A stretch of 64,000 bases of DNA, from the NCBI RefSeq assembly GCF_019703515.2, contig NC_059365.1, positions 36,723,501 to 36,787,500 on the forward strand, given 5' to 3'. A model generated the notes under the pieces. That model was not told the origin of the DNA and ran no database searches. It saw nothing but the letters and a program-made list of their open reading frames with translations. The DNA is from Myxocyprinus asiaticus. Its lineage: Eukaryota; Chordata; Actinopteri; Cypriniformes; Catostomidae. The position numbers and the translations under genes were made by a program. The first letter of the stretch is position 1. Every line of letters begins with the position of its first letter. Below, piece by piece: positions 22,560 to 36,981 of the stretch.

Positions 22560-23690
22560 TCATGAATCAGCAGAGAAGAACAGAGGCTCAAGACCCAAAG
22601 CAGAGTTGAAAAAAACAAGGGAATTTATTCACACAAAAATAAAGAAAAAACTCAAGCTACCCCGTAGGGGAAAAAACGCTAAGTCCAGGGCAGAGCTAAC
22701 TGAAACGGGGCTGGGGCAGACAAAACAGGGACCAGGACTGACCAGACCGAGAACAGGAACAAGAACAGGAACAGGGATGAAACAGGACCGATTAAACACC
22801 ACCAACCTTCAGACAAGACCGACTGGAAACAAGACGAACTGGCACTGGACAGCAAACATGAGGAGACTAAAACAGGGAGAGAAATCAACAGGTTACCAAG
22901 ATAGGGCAGGTGTGACTAATAAACTAATAATGGGCAAACAAGGAGGCAGGGTATGACGTAAGGCAGAGAGACACGTGGCGATACAGAAACAAAACAAATC
23001 CACATGCTCTCACAAGACAACAAATTACCTGAATGGCATGAGCGCACATCGCCAAGACAATGAGGCAATATATGCCCATGCCAACCAACAAACAAGACGA
23101 GAGAATGTTTAGCAATGCCATAACAAAGTGATGCCACGCATTCTCACACTAAACGAAACCTGAGCGTACATTGCGAGGTAAACACCACGCAATGCACGCA
23201 ACAGTTGACAAAAACAAGACAGGACACCTGTGTGAGAGTTCAGCTACACGCACACCCTACACCTTAGACCGAAGTGACCGAAACTCAGCACAACATGAAG
23301 ACAGCTCGCGACCCGGGCATGCAACGCAAGCGTGATGCGAGGCGCACCCGTGTTCGCGAGAGACAGACAAACTATTGATGAGAGTGCATGCTGCCAAAAT
23401 GACATAAGCGTGATGCACCCACGTCAATAACAACAGACATGGAGCACGAGTGTCTGGATTCTGACACAGACCAAAACTGAACCAGACAGGAAGTCAGGAT
23501 CCAGACACCGTGCTCCCAACATGAAACAAGACAGACCGAAGAGCACACGGCAGGGAATACAACCGAAACCATGTGCTCACACAAAGACGGACAATGAAAC
23601 ACAAGACAGACAAGGGACGATAATACCATGGTCCTGTCAGACAAAAACACAGACTGACAGAGTGACAGTGACATCTTTGGTATTAATGCA
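22560..23690 (-). repeat. Unclassified dispersed repeat, possibly an LTR
   Basis: Base composition changes to an A/C/G-rich, T-poor + strand. On the - strand it ends with gtgtgaataaattccc, like an LTR polyadenylation region. No coding homology or paired LTR is seen, so the call is tentative. Confidence 0.3.
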
Positions 23691-25333
23691 AACCTGATCA
23701 CAGTTTGTGATATCACTGAGATTTCTTCTGAAACTCTGAAACTAGGAGAAACAATTGAGACATTAAAGAGATCTAATTTGTTGTTGTGCATTGAGAATAT
23801 AAACTGGAGTATTTCAAGCCCAATATTCTGATTTTGGGAGTGTAAGCCAACCAGAAACAATGGCAAAAGTAACAGGTTGCTAGACTAAACTCATGTTCCA
23901 AAATGTTTTTGGTTTTGCCGTGCCCCCCAAAACCATAGAACCCTCATTGTGTCGAGGCATCACAGCAGGCTCTGAACCATTCTCTTCGAGGCATCCCTTG
24001 CGTAATTGTCAAGATGTCCTTCAGCAGCGATCAATGGGGCACCCAGGCATAAATGTAAGTCAGTTTGAGAGTTTTGTGATGATATGAATTCTCCTCAACA
24101 TCCCATCTATCAAGATAAAACAAATGCTGCTCATTACTGGGAAAAAATACACCACTGTTCCAGCAAGGGCAATTTTGCTACCCCCAAAAATGTGTGGGAG
24201 TTTTTAATATTGTGGAGTGGAGCGTGTGTCACCCTGGGACCCACTTCAGCTCTTCATCAATCTGCCGTTCCCCCCATCTTCCTCCCACCCCCACGGAGAC
24301 GAATCTGTGCCTTATCATTTTAGAACAATGCGGCTTACTGCTCACCAGAGAAATGTCCTATTTGATTTCAGGGGAAGTAAATGATCTTTCATCTACAGGA
24401 TAAAATTGGAAAGTTTTAGCATCAATTGACTACCCTTGAAAAGGAAAGAAGAATATTTCACAAATTCAAAAAGGCTTTTTTAGGCTTTAGGAATAAGTTT
24501 GATTGATGTTTCCGTCAAAAACCCCCACCGTTTTCATTTTAGTTCTACTGAAGTTGGTGTAGGCTGGTTCTGCAATTATCTCAGGTGGCACATGGAAAGA
24601 AAAGGCAAAGCAGGTAATCAGACCACGAGGCAGGTGAGGGTCTGGAAATTCGACTAATCCAAACACATTCCCTTAAACCTCTAAAAGCCCTTGTTATTTT
24701 GCTACAGCAGTTTCCTTATTATGTGTATCTGCAGTTGAAGTCTAGGTACACTGATTTAGCTTAGTCCGGAACTATATGCCTCTCTCCCCTGGGGTTTTGG
24801 GATCTAAGCCATCTGGTTAGCGTTCTCACAGTCCATTTCACCGTGCTGCGCTCTCCACAACACTGGCTGAGAGGAACTAATGTGAAAGTGAGGGAGAACC
24901 ATTGAGCACAAAAGCTCATTATACATCTACACCAGGCACAGCAGCTTTTGCTGGGTCACACACCAAGCAAAGAAAAAAACGATGCATGTAGGTTTTATTT
25001 AACAACCCGAGGAAGAGATTGTTTCCCGTTGACAAGACTTGGCCTAACCCTGTGCTTTTCTCTTCGACTCATCGTAACTTTACTATCACAATGTGGTGGA
25101 AAATAGCCCTGGAAGAAAGGGATTAGAGACCCTCACAAAAAAAATCATTTCCATCTGGACAAAGAGAGGTGGGGGTGGTGGGAGGGAGGTATTGGGAGGG
25201 GTGGGGGATTTCTTTCCAAAAAAAAAAAAACATCTGGAGAAGCAATCTGGTGTAAATAAGGAGACAGCAACTCACTGCCCACCCAATAAATAACACACGG
25301 GGAAGGAGCTAGTTCACAATCTGGGCTTCCCCG
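23691..25333. other. No recognised feature
   Basis: Intergenic DNA with one G/A-rich stretch near 25,170-25,225 and no coding homology. Confidence 0.4.
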
Positions 25334-26158
25334 CAGTTAGAGTATAATGCATTATAACACAAGCAACATCCAGTTCTATCTGCAGAAGTTATAACGTATT
25401 ATATATTTGTAATAGATGGTATGCTATACGTAAAGTGATAAAAGCAATGTCTTTATATAAAAATCGATAAGATATTTTTAAGTGGATATAAGACATTACA
25501 AGTCATGCCGGAAGCTATATAAGGTACACATGCACAAAATACAAAATAGCACACATTCAATGTAAATATTGAGATATTACGAAAAACACTTGTGAAGCTA
25601 CAAGTTTAAAATATATCAGAAACTCTCTCTCTTGAGAAAAAATATGTATGTTTATCACACATGTAACCAGTCTTCTTGGGTGTAAACATACCCAAAATAA
25701 AAAATAAAAAATCAAACTGATTCTATATTGAACTCTATTCAATAAACTTTAAAGTTTGTGCATCTTATTTGAAGACTTGTTTTATAAATAACTTCCATTG
25801 TATAAGTTTGACTTGTTATGTAGTGTAAGTTACAGCTTTATGTTATGGCTGTTTATAAGAAGATATTGCTTTTGTAACTTTACTTAAAGCAGGCAAAGAC
25901 CACTTATAATATGATCAGGTCATAAAACCTTTTGACTGTTTACACTATACAGCACTTATACGATTAACTTTATTAGCTTCTGCTGAGTTAAAATTGAATG
26001 TTGCTTGTGTTATAATGCATTATACTCTTAAGTATAACAATGAATAGGGGAAGTCTTATAATGTATTATAACTGTAGTTATAATTATGTAGAATGCAGAA
26101 TGTAGAATGTCTTTACAATGCATTATAAATATGGGCTTTATAGAAAGTGTTACCATCT
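25334..26158. repeat. Large palindromic MITE
   Basis: gtataatgcattataacac at about 25,340 is inverted at about 26,015, and gttgcttgtgttataatgc extends the arm. The right end runs to tagaaagtgttacc. No coding sequence. Confidence 0.6.
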
Positions 26159-29100
26159 TTTTATTGGGGATGTTTGTCACATGTGTTTTAAATGGCATAC
26201 ATTTATAGAATTTATCAATTACAATATTTGTTTGCCAAAACAATGTTTGGATATTTTTGTAAGTTTTCTTTTCCATTAATGCTGTTTCATAATTGTTGTT
26301 TTACTTGTCTTAAAAAGATTTTAATAGGCTGTTAAATGCAGGTGTAGATTTGAAGAGGCACAGATTTTGTTTTGATGGTTGTGATGGGAGGGTGACGTAT
26401 CCCCACTTATGTTCACATGAAATTTACAGAACAAGGTTCTGTGACAACTTACCCCACATAGTGTGACAGCATGCCCGCAGACTTTAAGGTATGTGCCTAT
26501 ACAGAAATTTGTTTTCAAAACTAAACCTACCTAAAAAAGTGTGACAACTAGCTCCGGTCTTCCTCATTAGTGTTTATTTGTGTGTGTTTTGCCCTATTGC
26601 AGCAGTGTCTCAGACTTCTCTCCTGTTTTCCTCTTTTGGCTGTGTGACAGTCCCTGGCAGGTAACATACATTCTTCTGTTGTCCACATGGAAAAGTATCC
26701 CGCCTTCTTGGGTGATTGCATGTGCCAACACTCTCGAACAGTGGTAGGTGCAGAACCATAGTGATAGAGAGAATGCGGCTCCAGTCTGCCCCCACGGGAC
26801 TCTCAGCGCCTCTCTCAACTAGAAATATTTGTTTTCTCTGCTCAGATAGTGGTTTAGGTAAACAGCATATTGCCTGCTCAAGTTGGCACAAACACGGTTT
26901 GTTAATTACATTTTCCATGCCAGACAAACATTCATAGGCTCTCTTTTTTGTAAGTTTTGTGAACAAAAACAAATATTCTTGTTTTACAACAGCAAATTTA
27001 AGAGTCCTTTAATAATTTAAGTTGTTCTTGTTTACATTTGAGAAAGAACACTAACACTGGCAAATACTGTATAAAGCATAGTGCTAAACTGGACAAAAAG
27101 GCACACTGTAAAGCTGCAGTTCTCAACTGGGTTTGCTTCAAGACCCAGATTTTACATTGGACATCACGTGGTGATCCAAGACAGTGCCAAAATTGTTTAT
27201 TGTACACTGATGTAAATGAAAAAATCCTTAAAAATCTAAAAATTTTACTTGACTTTATTACAGTGAATTATATTATTTTGATTTGTTGTGATGTGTTCAG
27301 ATCCCGTTCCTTTATATTGAAAAACTCAAAGGCTTATCTTTCTAGTATTATCTACAGAGTATTTGGTTGCTAAATATCTCTTTAATTTAGAAAGTTTCAT
27401 GCTCTCGACAGGCAAAAATTCCTTTTACAAAACGCATTGTGGCGGAACAAACCAGGTTTATCCATGTTACAAGTAAACCATATTTCCTTTTTGTATTTTC
27501 AGCATATTGTCTTTTACCTTGTTTAGCTGTATTCATAGTTTTCGAGGATGAAGGCATGTCTTTCAAATTATCCATTGGCATCTGCCTAATTTGGGTAGTT
27601 TCTACTAAGTAACAGATTCATTTCCCCCCCACAAATCCTGTTAGAACAGACATGCAATCTATTTTTTAACTAACTTTCATGACAAATCAATTGCAAATGT
27701 TTTGATGACTCCCCTATTTAAACCCAATGTAACCCTCCAAAAAGCAAGTTTACTCAGAAAAAGTTAAACTTTTGAGTACACTAGTACCTTCTACCTGAAG
27801 AGCTGCAGCAGTCACGGTGCATGCTGGTTTCTTTCAGCAGAAGAGGGTTGCCTCATACACACTGACTCCCTGTGCCCAGTGGTGGCACTGACAGAGGCAG
27901 ATGGCACAGTCTCTGGTCTAAGGAGAGGAACACAGGGTGCCAGGGCTGCACGGGATACCCTAGAGAATCTCTCAAAGAGCAGTAGGCTACCTCTCTACAT
28001 CTATCAGGGCTGGGTGTTAATGAGAAAGATGCACAGAGAGAATCATGGGAGGAGGAGAACAGCAGAAGAAGGGAAGACACATTGATAAAAAATGACAAAG
28101 AACAGATGTAGGTGAACAGGTATAGAGAGATTTGAGAGAGAGGGAGGAGAGAAAGAGGAATGGTTGAATGTCACTAATGATAGCTGTGAGATTACTCTTT
28201 GGCTATGTTTTTTGAGACTGAAAATTGTATTTACTATCACTGTAAAATCTCATTAGTTGACCTTACTTGTATTTGTTTAAGGCAATCGGTTTGCATGCTT
28301 TTTCTAAGTAAAAAAGTAAACATACTTATCTGGCTCAATTAAAGTGAACTTAATTTTTTAAATACAGTACACTTAACTCATCTGTGATCAAACTATTGTT
28401 GTTTTTATTTAATTATTATAGTTATAGTTGTAGCATGTCTTATACAGTATAAGGGAAATTATGACTGGAATCTAGGTTAGCCATATGGTACATTGAATTC
28501 TCTTCAGTCCTTTATAGTGCACATAAATCTGCACATTTGTAAAGTACAATTGACTAGAGAAGATTGACTTATATGTAATTTGCTCCCCAAGTTCACTTGA
28601 GGTAACTGTTTAATTAGGAACAAAATAATTGCTTTTATAAATGACAACTTTAGAGAGTAATGGTAACTTTATTACAACTAGTAAGAATAGTAATAAATAA
28701 AGCCAGGTGCCAGGTGTGTGCTTTTGTGCAGTAGGCCCAGCAGAACATTACACATGCATTATGGGATGCTGAAGGGTGGGGGCAGGAAGGGGACATGAAT
28801 CGTGAATATTTTATAAAACATGAGAGGGACCAAACTGGGGTTGTCAGGAGATCATCAGCTGAGCCCATCAATATTACATGACACTTCCACATGTATTGTT
28901 CATGGAAGGGGAATGTCTTGGGGGGGGTTCTCCGTGTATTCTTTTTGGATGAATCAGTGGAAGTTGCGAAAGGAAAGTTTTATGATGGGATTACATTTTT
29001 TCTGGTGGATTTTATATGTGACTGGTAAACCTGACATTTAACAGATAGCAGAAAAGCTCTGCTAGATACAAGATTACAAGGTTTTAACTCTCTAACTCTA

Positions 29101-29929
29101 AACTTCAGTATGTTGATAATATAAAGTGATGTCTAGGGAATCGGAAGCTTTTGCCACCTGCTGATCACAGTTTCCATTTCACTGAAACACTCCAGATGTA
29201 TTCCCCTATTAATCTTTGAGAAAATTATGCACTGTAAATGTAGCAAGCTATTATTTCAAATGGCTTACACAGGAGTTATAAATTATACAAATGCCAAATT
29301 ATCATAAATCCACAGTACAATACAACAGGTCAAATCACTCTATCTGAGACATATCAAGAAATGCATTGTAAAGAACAACAAAATATCTTTTGATTATAAA
29401 GTAATTAATTACAGTAATCAAATTACTTTTAAAGTCAAAAGTAGTGAAACACACTACATTTTAAATTATTGTAATCAGAATACAGTAACTGCCTTTCAAT
29501 TAAGTTATGTAGAGTGCATTTTAAACATGAATTATGTTAACATGTATATAAGTTTGATAGAGTTGAAGGGCGTGCGCCGCTCATTGTAAGAAAAAAGTGT
29601 ATGATTTGTATACGACAGTGAACGAGGAGACATAGACATTATTTTGAATTTTTTGAGAAGAAAAACAAACCTTTTCTGTTAAGGGTTTTAGAAATTAAAG
29701 TAATTACAGTAGTAATTGTAATTACTACTGTAATTGCAATAAGGTTCTATTTGTTAAAAGTATAATTGGTATAGGCATTGTGAAAATAAATGTGGAGACT
29801 GGCAGGCAGTGGGATGATGGAAGAATCGCCACCAGTAGGAGGAAATCAGTTGCTTATACATCCTTGGGATATGACTGGCATGCTTAGAACAAGCTCCTCC
29901 CGAATCTACGTTTGCAACTTAATTTCAAT
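26159..29929. other. No recognised gene
   Basis: 3.8 kb of AT-rich intergenic DNA. The short frames have no recognisable domains. 29,384-29,500 and 29,695-29,740 carry taatta/gtaattac motifs like family F ends. Confidence 0.4.
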
Positions 29930-30277
29930 TAAAGCTGAAGTATGTAACTTTTTCAGTGTTAAAATACTTTCTTCTATCCCAGCTTAATATGCAGAGACAA
30001 CTTAAAGTAATCCATGCATAGGTTAATTTTCTTGAAAACTGTAAACACTGTGTCTCTGTGGCACTGTAAAAATTCCTGTTTTTTTTTTAGTGACTCGCTT
30101 AGACCCGCCCCAACAACGTTTCTCAACCAATGGCATGAGTTGGGGGTGGGACTATCTGACTGTTTGCACAACAGCAGATGAGGGACATATTCAGAAAGCT
30201 GTTTTAAAGACATTGTTTGTTTTTGCAGTTCCATTCCATGGCACTAGTGTTGCAGAAATGACATACTTCCACTTTAA
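29930..30277. repeat. MITE family C
   Basis: The ends ttaaagctgaagtatgtaac and gacatacttccactttaa are inverted. The body contains ccaatggcatgagttggggg. A diverged relative ends at exon 9 of cpxm1 (62,665-62,893). Confidence 0.65.
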
Positions 30278-30967
30278 ACAACACTACATTTACTTACTAC
30301 ATGTTCTACAAATTCTTCTCAACACTTATAAGGATAAATTTATAAGGCTGCCAGAAATCAATAATTGAGCAGTGAGGTATAGCATGCTGTGAGATTTTCA
30401 GGTGGGGGCAAAGAATGAATATTTATAATTCTGAAGTCCTGTAGCGTAGAGATAGTACACTGTGGTAATGAGAGGACACACAGCGCAAAACTAAAGAAAA
30501 AAAATGATCAAGCTAGCTAGCATTTCAATATAACCTCACCTACCAGATGAAAAGAAAAAACATCTGAAGCCACTTTACTCACCAAATATTTGTCTTTTTT
30601 CATGTCCTGTGTCAGGGGTGTTTCTAGGATTTGAAGTCATCAGGACATGAGGTTATGTGTATGGTTATTTAATATTCTGAACTATTAACTATCCCAGTAA
30701 GTTACACTTTTACTGTGTGAGAAACCGCTCTAAACGATTCAGGCCATTCGAAAGCCAAGATTGTCAAGAGTTAATCGCAAGTCGATTCAAACCTTATTGC
30801 CATCCCGTTTGAGCAATTCATTGTAAAGAACCAACTCAAATGAGTAATTCATTTGTAAATCGGGCATCACTAGTTCTGATTCTAAACAGGCAACATAATT
30901 TTTAAAAGGCAGTCAATTCGTCTTTATGAAATAACGACTTACTATGTAACTAATACCAACATTTAAT
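30278..30967. other. No recognised feature
   Basis: Spacer between MITE copies. Confidence 0.4.
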
Positions 30968-31556
30968 GAAAAAAATATTCCGGGTTTAAGTTAAGCTAAA
31001 TCAACAGCATTTGTGGAATAATGTTGATTAACACACACACTAACAAAATATTTTGACTGGTCCCTCATTTTATTTAAAAATAAAAAGCAAAAATCTGGGT
31101 AACTTACAATGGAAGTGAATGAGGACAGTCTATAAACATTCAAATACTCACTGTTTCAAAATTATATCCACAATGCATAAACGATATGCAAGTTAACATG
31201 ATTTTAGTGTGACAAAGAAATTAACATCCTTTTCTGTGTAAATTTTATCCAATTTTACAACTTCGTTGCCATGACAACGTAATGCTGTAAACCTTAAATG
31301 AGCGTAAAAACATCAATTTAAACAACTTCACAGCTCAAATAATACACAAGTTTTAACAGAAGAATGTAAGTGCTTTTATAAAATTATAAGCTTCACATTT
31401 CTGACTTTAAACCCTCCAAAAATTGGCTCCATTGTGAGTGTTTTTTTTTAAAGAAAATGATTGACAAGTCGAAATGAATTTTTGTGGTAATCAACATTAT
31501 GGCACAAATGCTGTCGATTGAGCTTAACTTGTATTGAACCCAGAATATTCTTTTAA
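30968..31556. repeat. MITE family A, full copy
   Basis: The left part (caacagcatttgtggaataa) and the right part (aacattatggcacaaatgct) are inverted over more than 100 bp. The internal acttacaatggaagtgaatg is shared with the copies at 36,351 and 43,845. Confidence 0.75.
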
Positions 31557-31584
31557 CAAGTCTCACTTTAGCTCCACTCAAAAA

Positions 31585-32030
31585 AGTTAGCTCAGTGGTA
31601 AAAGACACTGGCTACCACCCCTGGAGTTTGCTAGTTCGCTAGTTCGAATCCCAGGGTGTGCTGAGTGACTCCAGCCAGGTCTCCTAAGCAACCAAATTGG
31701 CCTGGTTGCTAGGGAGGGTAGAGTCACATGGGGTAACCTCCTCGTGGTCGCTATAATGTGGTTCGTTCTCAGTGGGGTGCATGGTGAGTTGAGCACGGAT
31801 GCCTTGGTGGATGGCATGAAGCCTCCACACGCGCTATGTCTCCGTGGCAATGCGCTCAACAAGCCACGTGATAAGATATGCAGGTTGATGGTTTCAGACA
31901 CGGAGGCAACTGGGATTCATCCTCTGCCAACCAGATTGAGGCAAATCACTACAAGACCATGAGGACTCAAAAGTGCACTGGGAATTGGGCATTCCAAATT
32001 GGGTGAAAAAGGGGAAACAAATCCACCAAA
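31585..32030 (+). mobile_element. tRNA-derived SINE (family S2), second copy
   Basis: Head with gttagctcagtgg (A box) and agttcgaatccc (B box). The body is the same as 6,027-6,466 from ctgagtgactccagccagg to gcattccaaattggg. It sits right after a family A MITE; a target duplication is not clear. Confidence 0.82.
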
Positions 32031-33005
32031 AAAAATAAAATAATAATCTTTGGGGTTAGACTAAAATCATTTGGGGCTCAAGCCCCAAATGTTTCCCCTC
32101 ACGATGCCCGTCCTGTGTTTTATTTGCTGTTGATCACATCTCTGGTTTAAGGTCAGAGCTCCGTGGTTTTCATTGTAAGGTTAAATTTCTCACGCTCTTC
32201 CAGAGTCTATGTGAGTCTCCTGTGAAATGATGTTGCTCACCTGCTGTATTAGAGTTTTGTGGTTATTTGAGTGTTACAGGCTTAAAAATGAGAATGAGCC
32301 AGGCAGACTTGTGTTACTTAAAAATGTCTCTCCACTTCATGTGAACAAAGCACTTGTGTCAAACAAGGTGTTGTGAAATAGGAACTTTGTGGTTCTGTGT
32401 GGTTTTATTAGACAGAATATTGATTTTACAGTTGAATCAAATCGGAACACACAAACACAGAGACTATAAAACATTTTTACAAAAGCAGAAATTAATCTGA
32501 CATCTTTGGCAAGCAAACCCATACATAACAAATCATAAATTGTACAAGAACTGATCAGAGCATACAAAGCTATCAATAATTCAAACAATTGTGTCATAAA
32601 ACTCCCCTTATACACACACTCCCACACACACTCTCAAAGCCTTGTCTATAACCCTCTTTCTGGCTCTTGCTGGCTGGAGTGTGGGCCCCTCACCTGGCTT
32701 AGATCAACAGAAGTTGCTCAGCAGGTTCTCAGGTTCCCTGTGTATGGCCAGGGTCCACAGCTCTCATAGGTCATTAAAGGAGCGGCATGCTGCTAGCTCT
32801 CACACCACCAATGCTGGGTCACTGTACAGGACAGGACACACACACACACACACACACACACATGCTAGCAGTTCTACTCAGACTTGCCTCTAATGAAGGA
32901 AAAAGAATCCCATGACTTCCGAACTTGCAAAACAAAACAGACCAGCTGAAAAGTGGAGGAAACCAGACATCATTTGAATGTATAATGTATATGTGTGTAT
33001 ATTGA

Positions 33006-33037
<32 letters not shown>

Positions 33038-34599
33038 TTGCCCCCTTCAAAATATAGGAAAAACATACAAGTTACACATGGCCTGGATTGCTCAGAGCCT
33101 TTAAACTTGTATTTACATTATACAATCTAATATTAAAAACCATGAGGTTGTATTTAATTTATCTGCAAGATCATATTTTTATCAGTAACTCAATTTATGG
33201 TGCTATATTTACAACAACTACTGTATCATGTCCAACCAGACCATTGGGAGCAATAATACAGTTTTCTTTGTTTCATTGCATTTGTACTACTAAACTTGCT
33301 TATTTCATGCACAAACTATTAAGGTTGCACAAACAACCGCATGTTTTGTTGATACTACTGTTTGACAGTATGTGTACTTCTGGCTTGACATGCATACTGT
33401 AGTCTGTGTAGAATTATATGCTTTAGAAATGTTCAGATTGCAAGAAGATGACCTGAGATGGTGTATGCTCAATAAAGTCATGTTAACACCTATCCAGACA
33501 ACATAACAGCACATCAGTCTATACATAGCATCAGTTTAAAGAGCGGAGCAGGTTATGAATATTTTGCAGTGTTAAGTTTCCTATTAAGAGTTGACATTTC
33601 ACTCTTCACAGTGGGTGGTAATGGCTCAAACTGACAGGTTGAGGAAAGGAATTTCCATGCAAACTCCAGGCATGTTTTTTTTTTCACACATCCGGTATGT
33701 GTTCATGTGTTAAAGAGAGGGAGAAAGAGGGGGTAAATTGAATTCTTAAGGAAACTACACCCTCAACCTCAAATAGGTTAAGTTTGCTTCGGATAGCTTT
33801 GCTCAGGCACCAATGAAAGAATTTAAAATTAATTTGTATTTTAAAATGAAAATGAGTGTTATATAAACACTAACATGCCTATAATTTATGTGTATAAATC
33901 AAATAGCCCTATATAAATATCTATCATCTGCGGTTTTCCTGTATTAACCTTCAGTGCATGATGTGACAACATTAATATCTAATGTCAAAATTCATCCTGA
34001 AAATTTTATATGAGAAAAGGAAACTAGTCAAGGCATTACTTAAGACAAAGCAGAAGAAAACACCATTCATTTAATAATTGATAAAACATAAAAAGATAAA
34101 CTGAATTGTTTGTCTGTTTTTTTACAAAAGCAGGGCATTTCTGAAATGGTTGTAAGAAGTTTATTGAAGCGCGTTATGCATCAATAATTGATGTTGAAGT
34201 GGTCTCTAACCTCGTTACTATAGAAAAGCTCAGCAGGAGCTCAAACTTCACATGAGAGACAGACAGCGTTACAAATAACCCCACGATTTTACTTAAAATC
34301 TCTGGAATTAAAACACACACACACACACACATACACGTCTGTCATTTGATTTCATTTATCAGGACTGCCTGGTCGTTTTTAATTTTGTTTTTCTTTGTCC
34401 TGTATATCCAAAAGCCCTCCACAGCACTTGTTCTCATTCGCTAAATTTACACTCTCGAACTTCGATGTGTGACGTTGAAAAATAGTGTTTTGTCGCCATC
34501 TAGTGTAAATTCTAGTGGACAGCTTTGATGTAAATGCGCTGTTGGGTCAGTCAGATTTGAGACTATTTTTACTTTATATTCTCAGCACATTATTTCTCT
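32031..34599. other. Intergenic DNA with microsatellites
   Basis: (ca)n at about 32,835-32,862, (ctat)n at about 33,004-33,035 and (ac)n at about 34,312-34,331. No gene is recognised. Confidence 0.6.
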
Positions 34600-34706
34600 A
34601 GGAAAAAAAAAAAAATTATATATATATAATTATATAATAAATATATAATAATATATATATATATTTTTTTTATCTAAAACCATCTTATATATTAAGATGG
34701 TTTTAG

Positions 34707-34787
<81 letters not shown>

Positions 34788-34812
34788 GATGGTTTTAGAT
34801 AATAAAAAAAAA
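34600..34812. repeat. AT-rich hairpin block with (AT)n
   Basis: atctaaaaccatctta at about 34,672 is followed by its reverse complement taagatggttttagat at about 34,696. The reverse complement recurs at about 34,785 after about 75 bp of (at)n. Very strong secondary structure. Confidence 0.8.
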
Positions 34813-35108
34813 AGAAAAGGTCTTTGTCTTTAGCTAGACTGTATGTAATCGTACAAATTAAATTAATCACTGATTTAAATAAATACATAAATTAATAAAT
34901 AAATAAAATAACTAACTGATTTTTGCTCCCAGTCACTTAGTCATACTTTTCCCAATGGTTTTCCACCATTAACTGGATCAATACAATTCAATGCCTTTTA
35001 ATATTTGTTTTATTTTTTATTTATTTATTTATTTATTTTTATGAAAATGACTTTTGAAAAATGAAACATCCTTTTACAAGCATTTTTGTTTCATCATTAA
35101 AGTGACTG

Positions 35109-35843
35109 TTAAAGGGATAGTTCACCCAAAAATGAAAATTCTCTCGTTATTTACTCACCCTCATGCCATCCCAGATGTGTATGACTTTCTTTCTTCTGCT
35201 GAACACAAATGAAGATTTTTAGAAGAATATTTCAGCTCTGTAGGTCCACATAATTCAAGTAAATGGTGACCAAAACTTTAAAGCTCCAAAAAGGAGATAA
35301 AGTCAGCATAAAATTAATCCATACGACCCCAGTGGTTTAATCAATGTCTTCTGAAGTGATCCAATTGGTCTGAGAACAGACCAAAATGTAACTCCTTTTT
35401 CAATGTACATTGCAGTCTCTATGCATGATCAGGTGTTTCAAGCTCGATTATACTTCCTAGTGCTGGACGCATGTGCAGAGCACTAGATGGCGCTATAGGA
35501 AGTGTAATGGAGCTGGAAATCATGATCGGCAAGGAGACTGCTTTCAAGATGTACAGTGAAAAAGAGTTACATTTTGGTCTGTCCTCACCAAAACAATCTG
35601 GATCGCTTCAGAAGACATTGATTAAATGATGGATTACTTTTATGTTGATTATATCTACTTTTTGAACTTTCAAAGTTTTGGTCACCATTCAATTGCATTG
35701 AATGGACCTACAGAGCCAAGATATTCTTCTAAAAATCTTTGTTTGTGTTCAGCAGAAGAAAGAAAGTCATACACATCTGGGATGGCATGAGGGTGAGTAA
35801 ATGATGAGAGAATTTAGATTTTTTCGTCAGCTAACCATTTAAA
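35109..35843. repeat. MITE family B, full palindromic copy
   Basis: The left arm (agttcacccaaaaatgaaaa, cagatgtgtatgactttctt) is inverted in the right arm (aagaaagtcatacacatctg, gagggtgagtaaatgatgag). The arms exceed 150 bp. A half copy is at 59,556. Confidence 0.78.
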
Positions 35844-36350
35844 GATTTAATAAGGGCTGGATCAGGCTGGACAATAACAGAGTGGACACTCAGTGGGTAA
35901 AATTAGCCACATGGACTGTGAATATCATTTAGCTAACAAATTTGTAAACATATACTGATGATTTAATTTCTGTTAACATAAATATATAGAAATTTTAAAA
36001 TCACACACTTTTTTCTTATATATTTCATAACAGAGTGGGCATGTTGTTCTCGAGCACGTAGGTAGATAACATCACAAAACATAAATAAAACAGAGTTTTA
36101 TTCAAATAAGTTTTATTTAAATAACTCCAACATTATTTAGTTGAATGGCTGATGTCACCTCTAGTGTGTGAGACGTTATTTCATAACATAGATCTTCAAT
36201 TAAGGTCACACTCACAGTATTATCACATAACAGGATGTACAATAAGTCAAGAGACACACCAAAAACCTCTAGTCTCAGTGTAAAAATGTCACATTTACAA
36301 TTGCCACAAATGAAGGCCTACATATTAGTGAGAGAATGCAATATTAACAC

Positions 36351-36981
36351 TTAAAGGAATGTTCCAGGTTCAATACAAGTTCATCTCAATCAAAAGCATT
36401 TGTGGCATGTGTGATTTCCACAAAAATTAATTTCGACTCGCTCCTCCTTTTCTTTAAAAAAAGCAAAGATCGAGGTTCCAGTGAGGCACTTACAGTGGAA
36501 GTGAATGGGGGCCCATTTTTAACGTTAAAATACTCACTTTTTCAAAAGTATAACCACAAGACATATAGGATATGCATGTAAACATGATTTTAGTGTGATA
36601 AAATCACTTACAAACCTTGTCTGTGTAAAGTTATAGCCAATTTTACAACTTAGTTTCCATGATGATTTAATGTCAACAAACCCTAAACCCTAAAACGACT
36701 GTAAAAATTACGATCTTTGCAGCTCAAATAATACACAGTTTTTAACAGGAGAACTAATGTAAGTGCTTTTATAAAATTATAAGCTTCACATTTCTGCCTT
36801 TAAACTCGCCAAAAATTGGCCCCATTCACTTTCATTTTAAGTGCCTCACGGTAAACTAGATTTTTGCTTTTTTTAAAGAAAAGCAGGGGCGAGCCTAAAC
36901 TAATTTCTGTGGTAATCAATATTATGCCACAAATGCTGTCGATTGAGCTTAACTTGTATTGAACCTGGAATATTCCTTTAA
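36351..36981. repeat. MITE family A, full copy
   Basis: Runs from ttaaaggaatgttccaggtt to tgaacctggaatattccttt, a nearly perfect terminal inversion. It is bounded by ttaa on both sides. Confidence 0.8.

Noticed and set aside
22606..22956. 116-codon Thr/Arg-rich frame
   Set aside because: Created by the T-poor composition of the repeat-like block; no protein resemblance.
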